From contig OW804094.1 of NCBI GenBank assembly GCA_942159475.1, forward strand, positions 135,890,755 to 135,954,754: DNA of 64,000 nucleotides, written 5' to 3'. Source of the stretch: Sthenelais limicola (taxonomy: Eukaryota > Annelida > Polychaeta > Phyllodocida > Sigalionidae). Each line of letters opens with the position of its first letter. Positions within the stretch are counted from its first letter, which is position 1. A model generated the notes under the pieces. That model was not told the origin of the DNA and did no database searches. It was given only the letters and a program-made list of their open reading frames with translations. Of this stretch, positions 1 through 10,724 are shown piece after piece. The position numbers and the translations under genes were made by a program.

Positions 1-353
1 AAACAACTCTTAACACTGGGTTTTTGAGCGCCTATGATTTATGATATCCCGATGGGATCAGATTGGCAACTCGCCCATAAGTAATCCATCACTGGCGTCG
101 CATCCGCGTCCCAACCCGTTCAGCAGACGACATTTGATTGAATCGTCCTTCATTCATATCTAGGTGCGGCATAGCAGCATAACAGGCCCTCCTCCCTATC
201 ACCCTGGTACCAGGGGAGACATATATACTCATGCAATATATATATTATATGTGTATAGATGTATATATGTATATGTGTATGTATATATGGGTCAGTTCCT
301 CCCAAAATGTACAAATATCGGGTTGCTGTATTCTCTTGCTGTTTATCTTATAT
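1..353. other. Unassigned sequence with decayed A-like end
   Basis: No gene or clear repeat is seen. A short stretch at about 289-312 (GGGTCAGTTCCTCCC followed by AAATGTACAA) resembles one family A terminal repeat and may be the relic of an older copy directly upstream of the intact one. Confidence 0.4.
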
Positions 354-588
354 GGGTCAGATTTTCAGAAAATGTACAATTAAACTCAGCCAATCTTCTC
401 AAATAACCCTAATTTCAGACGAAAATAAAGTTCAAAAATACAGTTTAACCTAACCAAACAGATTGCTAGAATCAATGCAATGGCGAAGATACTCCAATTT
501 ACCTAGTATTGACCAAATTGCAGCCTAATTTAGCAGAAGTTACTAAATGTGTACAGCTGCCAATTGTACATTCTCTAAAAATCTGACC
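354..588 (-). mobile_element. Family A MITE, copy 1
   Basis: Non-autonomous inverted-repeat element. Family hallmarks: ends GGGTCAGATTTTCAG and CTGAAAATCTGACCC, with ATGTACAATT just inside each end. Plus orientation is defined as reading AAATTCTGCTAAATTAGG near the left end and GGGTTATTTGAGA near the right end. This copy is in minus orientation with a decayed right end (TCTGACC). It encodes nothing; short ORFs through it are accidental. Confidence 0.85.
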
Positions 589-625
589 AATTATTACTAG
601 CAAAGTACCCGTCCACCGGACGGTC

Positions 626-1012
626 ACCCTCTTCCTCTCTCTGTCTCTCCTCTCCTCCTTTCTCCGTGCCTTTCCTCCTTTTCTCCCCTTTCTCTCCCTG
701 TCCCTACCCCCCTTCTCCTCTCCCCTTCCCTATTCTCTCTCCCTCTCTTTTCTCTCTATCCTCTTGTCCCTCACCTCCCTCTGCTTCTTTCATTCTCTCC
801 TTCCCTCTCCCTCCCCTCCCTCTTTCCTCTCCCCCATCCTCACCCTCCCGTCTTTCTCTCCCTCTTCTTCTCTCTATCCTATTATCCCTGTCCCTATCTG
901 ATTTCTCCCACCCTCTCCCTCTGCTTCTTCGCTCTCCCCCTCCCCTCCCCCTCTGATCTCTGCTCTCTCTCCTCACCCCACCCTCTCTTTTTCCTCGCTC
1001 TCCCCCTCCCTT
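626..1012. repeat. Pyrimidine-rich (CT/CCT) simple repeat
   Basis: Almost only C and T on the plus strand (CTCTCCCTCTCC-type units). Open frames on both strands here are low-complexity Pro/Ser/Leu or Arg/Glu/Gly and are not genes. Confidence 0.9.
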
Positions 1013-1107
1013 AGATACAAAACAATCTGCCTATGCCATTAAGAAGAATTACGAGAATAAATTACTGTTATGTTCTTTCTATAATCATTCAGATCTGACC
1101 TTCAGAC

Positions 1108-1412
1108 CTATAACTTGTCTTACAGCAATTCCTGGGGTAGTATACTACCACCTATTGTTGTATGATGTTTTACCAGGTTGTTTAGTACAGCTTCTATAGC
1201 TTGTCTTACACTAACTCCTGGGGTAGTATACTACCACCTATTGTTGTATGATGTTTTACCAGGTTGTTTCGTACAGCTTCTATAGCTTGTCTTACACTAA
1301 CTCCTGGGATAGTATACTACCATCTATTGTTGTATTTTGTTTTATCAGGTTGTTTTGTACAATTTCTATAGCTTGTCTTATACCAACTCCTGGGATAGTA
1401 TACTACCATCTA
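1108..1412. repeat. 86-bp minisatellite, four units
   Basis: Units begin CTATAGCTTGTCTTACA at 1108, 1194, 1280 and 1366, an exact 86-bp spacing. Each contains CCTGGGGTAGTATACTACC, a short palindrome. A fifth partial unit lies at 1560. Confidence 0.85.
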
Positions 1413-1552
1413 TTGTTTGTTTTTTTTAAAAAGAACTTTTATTGAGCACATTTTCATGGCACATGATAATGTCATGATACTCAATGGAAAGTCAATTTAA
1501 TAAATGGTAAGCAAAGGTAGTATAAGTTTTAAATCATTTAAACAGTAATATT
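1413..1552 (-). mobile_element. Retroposon 3' end interrupting minisatellite
   Basis: An insertion of about 140 bp separates the fourth and fifth 86-bp units. It starts with a T-run followed by AACTTTTATTGAG, so on the minus strand it reads as an AATAAA-type 3' end with an A tail. Family not identified. Confidence 0.4.
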
Positions 1553-1555
1553 ACA

Positions 1556-1606
1556 GCTTCTATAGCTTGTCGTACATCAACTCCTGGGGTAGTATACTAC
1601 AATGTA
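1556..1606. repeat. Fifth, partial 86-bp minisatellite unit
   Basis: Repeats CTTCTATAGCTTGTCGTACA and the CCTGGGGTAGTATACTAC core of the upstream array, showing that the array was split by the intervening insertion. Confidence 0.75.
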
Positions 1607-1639
1607 ATGCTAAAAAGATATTCTGCCTAAGTAAATTTG

Positions 1640-2341
1640 ATGAAATAATTGTATTCCACACATGAAGCTTGGGGACAACATTAAAGAATTCGTCTAGGAG
1701 TAGATTCAGCAATCTTGTGTAGGTCGTAATAGCTGAGAATGAATGCAGCATTAATTGATTCATGTTCCAACAGGTTGCAATCAATAAGCACAATATTCAT
1801 AGCATTCACGTACCACCAGCTTCTCCCACCATTCAAGTCAAGTCAAGGCAAATCGTTATTTACATACTATATTCCTACCAAGGAAGGTTTAAACTGAGGT
1901 CATATAATAGTAAGCCTTTTGAAGGAAATCCATCCCAGGTGAGATGGAATTTGTATGCTTGTAAAATCGTTCATATTTTGGTCAATCCACTTCCCGTATT
2001 TTTATTGAGTACAAGGATATAATAATTTGTGCCTAGATTTTCTTATATAATATAGATTGGTTATATATAGGTATATAAATATAGTCTCTTATTGCATGCA
2101 AATATATCGATATCAATTACTATGTTATGCAATATATTTAGGTATGCCAATCTGCATCATATCAGACATACATAGCGCAAAGTTGTATACATTCCTTTTA
2201 TATTAATATGTCTTTTCAATTAACTGCTTAATTTTAACAACTGATAGTTCTCTGAATTTAAGGGTGAACATGAACCTTTCAATCATACTATGACGATTCT
2301 ATGCATTTTTAAAAGACATTTTAATTCCCCCACATTGATAT
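1640..2341. other. AT-rich unassigned sequence
   Basis: No supported gene, RNA or repeat unit. The longest open frames are under 90 codons and show no family signature. Confidence 0.5.
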
Positions 2342-2568
2342 GGGTCAGATTGTCAGAAAATGTACAATTCGCATTCACCAATTCTCTCAAATAACCCAAA
2401 TCTAAGACAAAAAAGAGCTTCAAAATATAGTTTAACATAGCAGAAGTAATATTCCAAAAAAACACAATACAAAATAAATTCAGATATATTCATCATTTCT
2501 AAGCCTAATTTAGCAGAAATTACTAATGTGTAGAGCTGCCAATTGTACATTTTCTGGCGATCTGACCC
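2342..2568 (-). mobile_element. Family A MITE, copy 2
   Basis: Minus orientation, 227 bp. The left end is GGGTCAGATTGTCAG and the right end CTGGCGATCTGACCC, a variant end pair also seen in other copies. Flanks are ATAT on both sides. Confidence 0.85.
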
Positions 2569-3211
2569 ATATGATCATCATTATTATTATTAACCTGAAT
2601 TATTGTAAGAGTGTGGTATGCATGGTTTCGCTTTGCATTACACAGTTCAAATCCCAGCTATAAATACTCGGGTCGTTGCCCTGCTAGCCTCTCCCAGCCC
2701 AAGCAAAACTATTTCATTAGACCTGGAAAAGATCTACTTTCTACTAGCCTACGAATCGTAGCTAATTCACGACTAGAATCCTAATTGCATGAGAATTTCA
2801 ATGGGGTAATTGGCACTCCTCCTAGCCGAGCAGTTTCGAGCGAAACCTCTATTGAGGGAGAAGAAAGGGCCAGTAATTTGTTACTTCTGAGGAAAGGTGC
2901 AATGATTCCATAAAAAAATCTTGCGCAATCTGCACCCAATAGAGTGGGAATTGATCATGCCTATCAGCGTTAATGAACCACTTGCCCACGGCAGATTGCT
3001 GTGGCCTTGGGCAGAGGCTTCATAAAAGTTCCCCAACCTTTTATACTATCCTTCATTACTTCATTAGATCATCCTAGGTTTCTTTTCCTAACCTAGCAAG
3101 ATTCCTGCTTAGTATTACATGGGAAATATAATGCCATGGAGTTCACATTCTACACGTATTTTCTATTTTAGGGCTGCACTCTCAGTTAACACTTATATTA
3201 AGTCATCGATC
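2569..3211. other. Unassigned sequence; weak tRNA-like B box
   Basis: At about 2646-2659 there is GTTCAAATCCCAG, which resembles a pol III B box, but no tRNA cloverleaf could be built around it. No gene is supported. Confidence 0.35.
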
Positions 3212-3320
3212 TAAAGGGCCTGGTCCACTAAGCCGATTCTCATGCGATTTTGCGCCGCAGAGGACTCTTTAATACTAAAGAGAATCGCATGAAAATCGGC
3301 TTAGTGGATTAGGCCCTTTA
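3212..3320. mobile_element. Foldback element G, copy 1
   Basis: A palindromic element of about 109 bp. The left arm (TAAAGGGCCTGG, then CCACTAAGCCGATT) pairs with the right arm (AATCGGCTTAGTGG, then GGCCCTTTA). A second copy lies at 54803-54911, so this is a dispersed family and not a local hairpin. Confidence 0.75.
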
Positions 3321-3763
3321 GAGTTTCTACTTTCTGTTCGATTGTTCCATCCCTTGCTATCTAAAGGTCATTTGACCATAATTGTGGAGGATTTTGTCCC
3401 GCTGAAATAATTTCATGCGGTGACTTCACTTATTATCGCTCATCACTCAGTCAGTCAGTGACTCAGCAGAATATCGATGAATTTAGTCCTAAGAAGTCAA
3501 TAGTATAAGTATATTGAAATAAAGTTTTTTTATTTCGTAATAGCTGAGAATCCAGCTTTAAACATTAGTTATATTTTCTGTATTTTGAAAGTAATATTGA
3601 ATTGAAATATCCTTTATTCCTCTTAAGGTGTTGGTGCAAATGGATCGAAATCATTTTAATAGATCCAAATCTTCCAGGTCCTGGACCACCTTAAGCTTTA
3701 TTCTTCCCCTCTCCCCTCTCCCCTCTATCTACACCTGTCTATACTACACCCACAATAGCTTTA
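3321..3763. other. Unassigned sequence
   Basis: No gene or repeat family recognised; a short CCTCTCCCCTCTCC tract lies near 3710. Confidence 0.4.
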
Positions 3764-3998
3764 GGGTCAGATCTTCAGAAAATGTACAATTCTTCTTTAC
3801 CAATCCTCTCAAATAACCCACATTTGAGGCAAAAATCAGCTTCAAAATGCCGTGTAACATAACAGAACTGATGCTTTAAATCAATGCGATACCAAATATA
3901 CTCAGATATACCCGGCATTCATCATTTTTCAGCAACATTTAGCAAAATTTCCTAAATGTGTAGAGCTGCCAATTGTAAATTTTCTGAAAATCTGACCC
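3764..3998 (-). mobile_element. Family A MITE, copy 3
   Basis: Minus orientation, 235 bp, flanked by a 4-bp direct duplication TTTA. It contains ATATACCCGGCATTC at about 3906, a one-base variant of the motif that is multiplied in the long element at 26084-28952. Confidence 0.88.
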
Positions 3999-4217
3999 TT
4001 TAACATCATGAATGCGACCCCCGCCCACACCCCCGACCCTCTTTTGTTACCAGAAATTAGAAAAACACTTGAAAATCCTGGCTTGGCCCCTGGCTTTGGC
4101 CCGACATACAATAATGTTTATATAGTGACACCGCATAGCCCTGGAAGACGAGCGCCTTCTGCTCATCCAATTTAATTATTCATGGAAATAAGTCTCGGCA
4201 TTTATCTAGCTTGTTAA

Positions 4218-4719
4218 AGCTGCGTTCCCTAGTATTTCCTATACAAATCTCAAATTTCACTTATTTAGATCTCAAATACCCTACCCAACCTTGTCCCAAG
4301 AGTTTGGGTCTCTTTCTTAATGTTGAAAATAGATATTTGACTATTTCCGTACTGGTGACCACCAGAAGATGTAAATAAAGTTCTCACCATTTGTAAAGCA
4401 CTGTCCTGCCCTCTAGAGTCATAGCCCCACATAACAGTGACCTGCCTCAACCAATAAGATCAGAGCATACAGGAGCAGGCTCTAGCCTGTTGACCCATTT
4501 ACAGGTTACAGGCCACACCACCCTGCCACCTGTTGGCAATTCCAAAACCAAATATAGCTTGGCATTTACTTGACCACGATCTGGTCAGTTCTTAAATCAC
4601 TGAATTTAGATATTTATTGGACTTTCCATTAAGTAAGAGATCAATAATAGTGAGTTTGGGAACTAATCTCAATGTAATTTTGAAAGAACCATCCAATATT
4701 AATACTAGGGAACGCAGCT
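4218..4719. mobile_element. TTAA-flanked inverted-repeat element
   Basis: A 502-bp element with perfect 19-bp terminal inverted repeats (AGCTGCGTTCCCTAGTATT at the left, its complement at the right), directly bounded by TTAA at 4214-4217 and 4720-4723. TTAA duplications are characteristic of piggyBac and Kolobok type transposases. No transposase ORF is present, so it is non-autonomous. Confidence 0.8.
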
Positions 4720-4723
4720 TTAA

Positions 4724-5455
4724 ATATTAGAATAGTATGGCGTGGCTCAGGCAGGAGAGATAGGCATCAACCCTTCAAGATTCTCAGTGTCTGAAGGAAA
4801 AAACATACTCTCCTACTGATAGGTATCACCGTCTACTTTAGCAGAAGGGATTCATCAATGTCACCTTCTTATCAGTATTTACCATGCATGATTCGCAGGC
4901 AACCACCCATAGATAATGTTTCCTCCATCCCTTGAGAAGGATCGGGCAACACTATCAGAGTATTGTTCAGGGTCTGGCTCGGTATAATACATAATTATGC
5001 TTAGTTTCTAAGGGACAACAACAGCTAGTTCTAAGGTAGTTTATCGGGGTTAAGTGCGGTCCCGCGAAGACTTTCTGAAAACTTAAAAATTATAAAAGAA
5101 TTCTTTGTTTGTTGCCATTGATTTATGAAAACTTGTAGATGAAAGCTTTGATGGAAATTAGTTTTTGTAGAAATATTATGTGGTAAATATATACGTATTG
5201 ATTTTAGAAATGGTTAGTAACTTACGGAATAACACCAATTGTTCTGGAAAGGTAAATGCTCAATTTATTCAGCCCATCCTAAGAGAAATATCTAGAGCTT
5301 CCCTAGAAATCTTGACATAAACGCACGGTCGAAGACAGAATTTGGGGATGTGTCACAGAGAAGGTTTCTATGAAGTCCTATCTAACTAAAATTGTGAGAG
5401 ACTTATCTAAGATAGTATACAGGGACCGCGGTTGTCATCGACGTTAGCGGTTATA
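4724..5455. other. Unassigned sequence
   Basis: No supported gene or repeat. Confidence 0.4.
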
Positions 5456-5679
5456 GGGTCAGATTTTCAGAAAATGTACAATTGGCAGCTCTACACATTA
5501 GTAAATTGTCCAAAATTATGCCACAATTTGGCCAATACTTGGTAAATTCGGCATTGCTTTGATTCTAGCAATCTGTTTGGTTAGGTTGAACTGTATTTTG
5601 AACTTTATTTTCGTCTAAAATTTGGGTTATTTGAGAAGATTGGCGAAGTTGAATTGTACATTTTTTGAAAATCTGACCC
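5456..5679 (+). mobile_element. Family A MITE, copy 4
   Basis: Plus orientation, 224 bp, with a 4-bp TATA duplication on both sides. A family C copy begins 14 bp downstream. Confidence 0.88.
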
Positions 5680-5693
5680 TATAACAACTGTAT

Positions 5694-6050
5694 AATAGGG
5701 GATTTGCATGTGCCACTGCGCATGTCTATTACAGTGCACGCTGGGAAGGATTCTGTAGAAATCTGACAGATATATATTTGGCATTATTTTTATCGAAAAT
5801 TGCAAGAATGTTTTCAGCAATATAAGAGCTTTAAAAATGATCTAGGTTAGCCAAATGCATGATGGGAAAGTTGGGGACTTGTGCCACGGAAATATACATA
5901 TATGTATGACACATGGATATTGACATTAGAGCATTGATAAATAGTCAATGCTGAACATGACATGTTTTCTATAGATCTTAGACTGTACCATTAGTCCCAC
6001 AATTCTATGCGAATCAAGATACAAGATGGCGGCTATAGATCTCCCCTATT
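5694..6050 (-). mobile_element. Family C MITE, copy 1
   Basis: A 357-bp element starting AATAGGGGATTTGCAT and ending CCCCTATT. Near the right end it carries CAAGATGGCGGC, a YY1-type motif conserved between family members. Inside is a conserved stretch CATGATGGGAAAG. Non-coding. Minus is defined as the orientation with GATGGCGGC at the right. Confidence 0.8.
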
Positions 6051-7000
6051 GTTATTGACAATAAAGCCTTATCAATCAAACAAAGTCGCAAAAGGATTTT
6101 AATAATTGAAAATGAATGAATATGCATGAATAAATTTGTGGTCATATACATAAAATTTATTCAGATGCAGATTGTTTGACTTTGAGCAAGACTTTTGACA
6201 AAACCATCCCTGAAAAGATATTTCTGTTATTTCACTGTAAGAGAGACTATTATGCAAAACATAAGCTTGAGATGTAGTGGTTTGCAGACACAAGGAATAC
6301 TGACCTAATATTGGCCAACCAATGACGCCCCAAAACTACATTAACATTCTTATTCTGGGTCGTCAATAGGATCCGCTTGAACCAGGGAAGTTGAAAGTTC
6401 TCTAGTTTGTCCCGACAAACTATTCAACCAATTCCTATTAAACTATATGTCCTTAAATCTATAACATTTTGTGATGCTTACAGTAAATTCTTGGGAGAGG
6501 ATGTGCACAACAACCCAGAGAACTAGTTGGTTTATTATCAGCAAAACCTCTGCATTCTCTTCCCAATATTGAAACATGGCGCTCCGACTTGTTTATGTCT
6601 CAGTGCGCATGCCCAAAAGAATGTAAATGAGCTCAAAAATAGTGCTAAACAACACCGCTACAACTGAACTGCCTTATCCATGTTGTAACTTTGACAAACA
6701 TAGCGCCGTTACAGGATTTTTCTGGAGGTGCCACTGTAAAAAAGCTTGTTGTGAATGAATTGGCTTCCATCCACTACTTTTAAAGTAACAAGTAGGACGA
6801 TAAGATATCAAAGATTGCTTTTATTGTCTTTGTTAGGGGTTAGCAACTTCTACAACTCTACACAAACTACTGCAAACCTAACTACCCTGTCTCAATCGAG
6901 CCGATCCAAAGCCCAGTAACAAAGCTGGGCTCATAAAGCTAACCTAATATATAGAGACCAGCATACATTGGCACTTTCCATACACTACTCACTCTCCAGT
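6051..7000. other. Unassigned sequence
   Basis: Nothing recognisable; no ORF longer than about 60 codons and no match to the other repeat families in the window. Confidence 0.4.
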
Positions 7001-7075
7001 GTAAGTAGTATATGAAAAGTGTTATTTTACTCGGGCTGGCAGTATGGTAAACAATAGTTGGGTACTGCTGAATAT
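7001..7075 (+). repeat. 75-bp direct repeat, left copy
   Basis: Begins GTAAGTAGTATATG, resembling a splice donor (GTAAGT). A second copy of equal length lies at 7442-7516. The pair brackets a reverse-transcriptase fragment. Confidence 0.75.
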
Positions 7076-7089
7076 GGTTTGTATAATGA

Positions 7090-7449
7090 TTGTTATGCTT
7101 CTATATCAAAGCGGCAAGAACGATCACCTTGACCGTGGTTACCGGAAGGAAGTGCCGGTTGCCTGGTTACGTCGCAACCGCGCCACTTCTCACATTCAAA
7201 CATTCAAAGCTGTTTACCAGTCAGAACCCATGTTGGTTTTTCTTCCATTTCAAGACAGTGGACAATGTCTCTGGCGCACTCCTGCCTGGGTTTTACATGG
7301 CGTCGGTCGACATAAGAGCGGCGTATATGTCGATTAGTGTACATCCGTCACAGTGGTCGTTTCAGGGCCTCAGATGGGTATTTGACGGTGACTCTGTGAG
7401 GCTTATGGACACTCGCCTATGCTGTTGCCTCTGCCCTGCTTGTAAGTAG
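7090..7449 (+). pseudogene. DIRS-like reverse transcriptase fragment
   Basis: The second half of this frame reads MASVDIRAAYMSISVHPSQW, then FQGLRW, then LMDTRLCCCLCPA. This fits the first catalytic-Asp block (DI..AY...VHP..W...G.RW) and the following D..L..GL..AP block of DIRS/Ngaro-type tyrosine-recombinase retroelement RTs. The YxDD box and everything downstream are missing, and the usual GL..AP block is degraded. The frame stops 3 nt into the 75-bp repeat. It is a truncated, non-functional fragment. Assignment is from motif spacing only; other RT classes are possible. Confidence 0.5.
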
Positions 7450-7516
7450 TATATGAAAAGTGTTATTTTACTCGGGCGGGCAGTATGGTGAACAATAGAT
7501 GCGTCTGGCTGAATAT
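7442..7516 (+). repeat. 75-bp direct repeat, right copy
   Basis: Repeats 7001-7075 with a few substitutions. It again starts with GTAAGTAGTATATG directly after the RT fragment. Confidence 0.75.
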
Positions 7517-7678
7517 AATACATAATACTAAATAATACATACGGGGAAAACTATGGTGGACAATTGCATGATGATTAGCGATTCTGCGAGCTTGCAAATC
7601 CAATTGCTAATATTGTATTGCATACTAATTGTCTCAAATTACCAGGAAATAGCGGGAATACCTGGAATTTAATTCCAT
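7517..7678. other. Unassigned spacer
   Basis: AT-rich, nothing recognised. Confidence 0.3.
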
Positions 7679-7793
7679 ACACTCTGTCCAGCCTCTGAAG
7701 AGCTGGGACTTCAAAGAGACTTCAAGGAGGGACACATACCCCAGTACGCGGGTGCCGCGCTCTACAGAGGCTGGACAGAGTGTAAGCTTGTCG
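7679..7793. mobile_element. Foldback element, 19-bp arms
   Basis: Perfect 19-bp inverted repeats, ACACTCTGTCCAGCCTCTG at the left and its complement at 7775-7793, enclose about 77 bp that includes CGCGGGTGCCGCGC. Probably a small foldback transposon; only one copy is seen here. Confidence 0.6.
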
Positions 7794-8224
7794 ACCTTTT
7801 TGTCACACTAATTTCATAATGTCTGTATCTTTGGTGATGAATAAACAATATTCAAATCAAATAGTTCATCTCTAAATAGCCAGATACTTCTGCACTTCAA
7901 GTGGATTGGGATTGTATTCGCCAATAATACAATAGAATAATGATTGTGTTGACCTTGATTAACTTGAGTTGAAATGGCCTCATTCAACAAACAATGGATA
8001 AGCTAAAATGTTTTCTTCTTGAAGCGACCAAAAACAGAGATACATGTATGGTGTACGTAATACCTTTAAATAACTTGCTCACCACATTATTTTTTATATA
8101 TAATTTTCTTGGCGAAACATTTTCAGGCGAACATGGAACTCTCATGTTACACAATTCAAAAGACATATAATCAATCAAGTTTAACCACTATAGGTCCTAC
8201 TAATATATTTGTATCATTTAAAGA
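7794..8224. other. Unassigned sequence
   Basis: No gene or repeat family recognised. Confidence 0.35.
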
Positions 8225-8345
8225 AATTTTTTTTTTTTTAAGAATTTTATTTACACTTGGTTACCAGCTCCCCTTTTCGGGGTTAGTTCTGCTGGGTCAA
8301 GATTTAAAAGTAATATACAATACAATTTCCTATGTCCTTTGGTCG
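8225..8345 (-). mobile_element. Retroposon 3' end (T-run, TTTATTTAC)
   Basis: A run of T followed by AAGAATTTTATTTACACTTGG reads on the minus strand as an AATAAA-type signal followed by poly(A), the 3' end of a truncated retroposon. Source family unknown. Confidence 0.4.
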
Positions 8346-9111
8346 TACATATGTTGGTAGGTATTTCATGTTTTTTACTCTATGATTATAATCTATATTT
8401 CACATCTAGTATTCAAAGAAAGATAAATTTATAGGTCTTCTACAATCGTATACCTCACAAAGGTTATAAAAAGTTTTTATACAACAATCAAGGGTTAGTT
8501 GTTACGAACGGCTTATAAGATATTTTTTAGTTTTTATTCAAGTAATAGTTTACCAATATATGAATATGATGACAAATGTTAATTACGTACTTCCATGATA
8601 ATGTGACGATTATAACTAATAGGCAATGAATTCATATTTAAGTGTTTTCAAATATATAAAACAATTGCAATGATTATATTTCCATATGATAATTACATTT
8701 CAAATGTTAAAATATCTCTCGTCTTTCTATACCGGTGTTAGAGTAAATGAAATCCAATCAAAGGCACAGCAATTCTTGATATTTACAAATGCCATGAATA
8801 ATAATAAACACCCAAAATAGATGCTACATGTACGGGACCAACAATATATTGTTCCGCTTTGCTCTGACTGATGCAGAAGGAGTGCAAAATAAGCTTCTTT
8901 ATTGAGGTATTGTGTTTCGTGCCAGAAAAGCATAAGGCCGTATGTATATATGGGTTTTTACCTCACTGAATGTGTGCCAAGGAAGCAAGACAGTCAAAAT
9001 AATACTGAATCGATGTTTTGCATGACATCACGTAAACGGGACTAATTGTATAGTGAGTTGAGGAGCCGTTTTATGATGGGGAGACAAGTAATAGTAGCAA
9101 TAGGCAGAGGT
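8346..9111. other. AT-rich unassigned sequence
   Basis: No supported gene or repeat. Confidence 0.4.
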
Positions 9112-9346
9112 GGGTCAGATTTTCAGGAAATGTACAATTAGCAGCTCTACACATTTAGGAAATTCTCCTAAATTAGGCTGAAAAATGAAGAATACCGGGT
9201 ATATCTGAGTTTATTTGGTATCGCATTGATTTACGGTATCAGTTCTGTTATGTTAAACTGCATTTTGAAGCTCATTTTTGTCTTAAATGTGGGCTATTTG
9301 AGAGGATTGGTGAAGGCAAATTGTACATTTTCTGAAAATCTGACCC
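9112..9346 (+). mobile_element. Family A MITE, copy 5
   Basis: Plus orientation, 235 bp, with the non-AT duplication AGGT on both sides, which argues that the 4-bp duplication is real and not part of the inverted repeat. Contains AATACCGGGTATATC at about 9191, the same core motif as the iterons of the long related element. Confidence 0.9.
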
Positions 9347-9482
9347 AGGTATGAAGCAGTCTTCTGCGCTATAAAAGGAACTTCCAAGAAAGTGGGATTC
9401 CTTCTGTGAAAACAGCGATCAGAGAGTGTTACTGATATACACACTAGTATAACTAATAACTAAAGTAAAGATATCACAGAGA

Positions 9483-9708
9483 ATAGGGAGATTTAGCAAA
9501 CATTACGCAATGCTAACGCATCCACTAACTATTTGTACATTATTACCTATGTGGGGATATCTCGAGAGGCGCTAGGCTAGGCCAGGCCTCGAGAGGCACT
9601 AGGCTAAGCCAGGCCTCGAGAGATATCCCTCCATCGGTAGTAATATACACATAGTTAGTGGATGCGTTAGCGTTGCGTAGCAGCGTTGTGGTTGCTAAAT
9701 CTCCCTAT
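9483..9708. mobile_element. Foldback element H
   Basis: A palindrome of about 226 bp. TAGGGAGATTTAGCAA at the left pairs with TTGCTAAATCTCCCTA at the right, and GCTAACGCATCCACTAACTA pairs with TAGTTAGTGGATGCG. The centre holds a tandem GGCCAGGCCTCGAGAGGC-type repeat flanked by GATATCTCGAGAG and its complement. Confidence 0.8.
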
Positions 9709-10081
9709 TGTATTACCCTATGGTGCTTTTAAGGACCTTATGGTTGCTCTTTTATAAATAAGATTGAAAGACTGGATATAGGAGATGGTAAGCCAAACTC
9801 AAAGGGAATACATTTTGGATGATATGATATTGATCTATTCAATAAATCTCCCTTCAAAAACATTACTCCCATATTGGTCTGAATTAATTTGAATGAGATC
9901 CAACTTTTTCAGAAGTTTATTCTACTTCTGATTCGGGAACTGGAACTTTGGCTGTTCAACCTAATCATTCAATTCAAACTTTCTTAGTTCAGTGCCTCAT
10001 ATAATAGATCAGTTCCTTCAGCTCCATATCCCTTTTAATGCTTGCTACTCATATAGCTTTTACCAAACAAGATCCGAGAGA
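9709..10081. other. Unassigned sequence
   Basis: No supported gene or repeat. Confidence 0.35.
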
Positions 10082-10085
10082 TTAA

Positions 10086-10296
10086 GACTCTGCCCACACA
10101 CAGCCGATTTGCCTTCCGATTGCCTCCCCCCCCCCCCTCCCCGATTTAGGTCGCCTAGTGCATCCTATGATCTCATTTCAAATCCTGGTTTTTGTTTTTG
10201 TATAACATGAACCAGGATTGGAAATGAAATCTTAGGATTCATCGGAAATCCTAAATCGGGCAATCGGAAGGCAAATCGGCTGTGTGTGGGCAGGGT
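10086..10296. mobile_element. TTAA-flanked foldback element I
   Basis: About 211 bp bounded by TTAA at 10082-10085 and 10297-10300. The arms CTGCCCACACACAGCCGATT and AATCGGCTGTGTGTGGGCAG pair, and a second arm pair involves CCTGGTT and AACCAGG. A poly-C run (about 15 C) lies in the left arm. Confidence 0.75.
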
Positions 10297-10300
10297 TTAA

Positions 10301-10574
10301 GGCTTTCATATGTGATTAATGGATGTTATCATCAATATTGTCAGAATAAATCCAGTTGTAGGCATACACAAGTAAATCATTCTGCCTGCAGCTCACCCAC
10401 AGTCGGCACAGCGACAGGTCTGTGAAGTGAGGAAAACATCTCAAAGAGATCTGGATTTAACTTCTTTTTACCATTGCTCTACCACGAGGAACAGAAGGCT
10501 AAGACCGTTGGCTAAACCAAGTATCACTAACACGCATCTAAGGAGTGCTAGTGTATGGTGTATTGCAAGTATAG
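10301..10574. other. Unassigned spacer
   Basis: Nothing recognised. Confidence 0.3.
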
Positions 10575-10698
10575 GGGTCAAATCGTCAGAAAATGTACAA
10601 TTCCCCTTCACTAATCCTCTCAAATGATCCAAATTTAGGACAAAAATAAGGTTCAAAATGCAGTCCAACATAACCAAACAGATTGTTTGAATCCACCC
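10575..10698 (-). mobile_element. Family A MITE, copy 6 (left half)
   Basis: Minus orientation; ends abruptly after GATTGTTTGAATC. It is followed by a 26-bp spacer (CACCCAGCAGAACCC...) and then another A copy. The same spacer joins two A ends at about 40187-40219. Confidence 0.8.
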
Positions 10699-10724
10699 AG
10701 CAGAACCCACCTGCATCCTGATGT

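Noticed and set aside
2620..2665. Possible tRNA gene
   Set aside because: Only a B-box-like GTTCAAATCC; no A box at the right distance and no cloverleaf.
7044..7337. 97-codon frame overlapping the RT fragment
   Set aside because: A different frame from the one with RT motifs; no recognisable domain.
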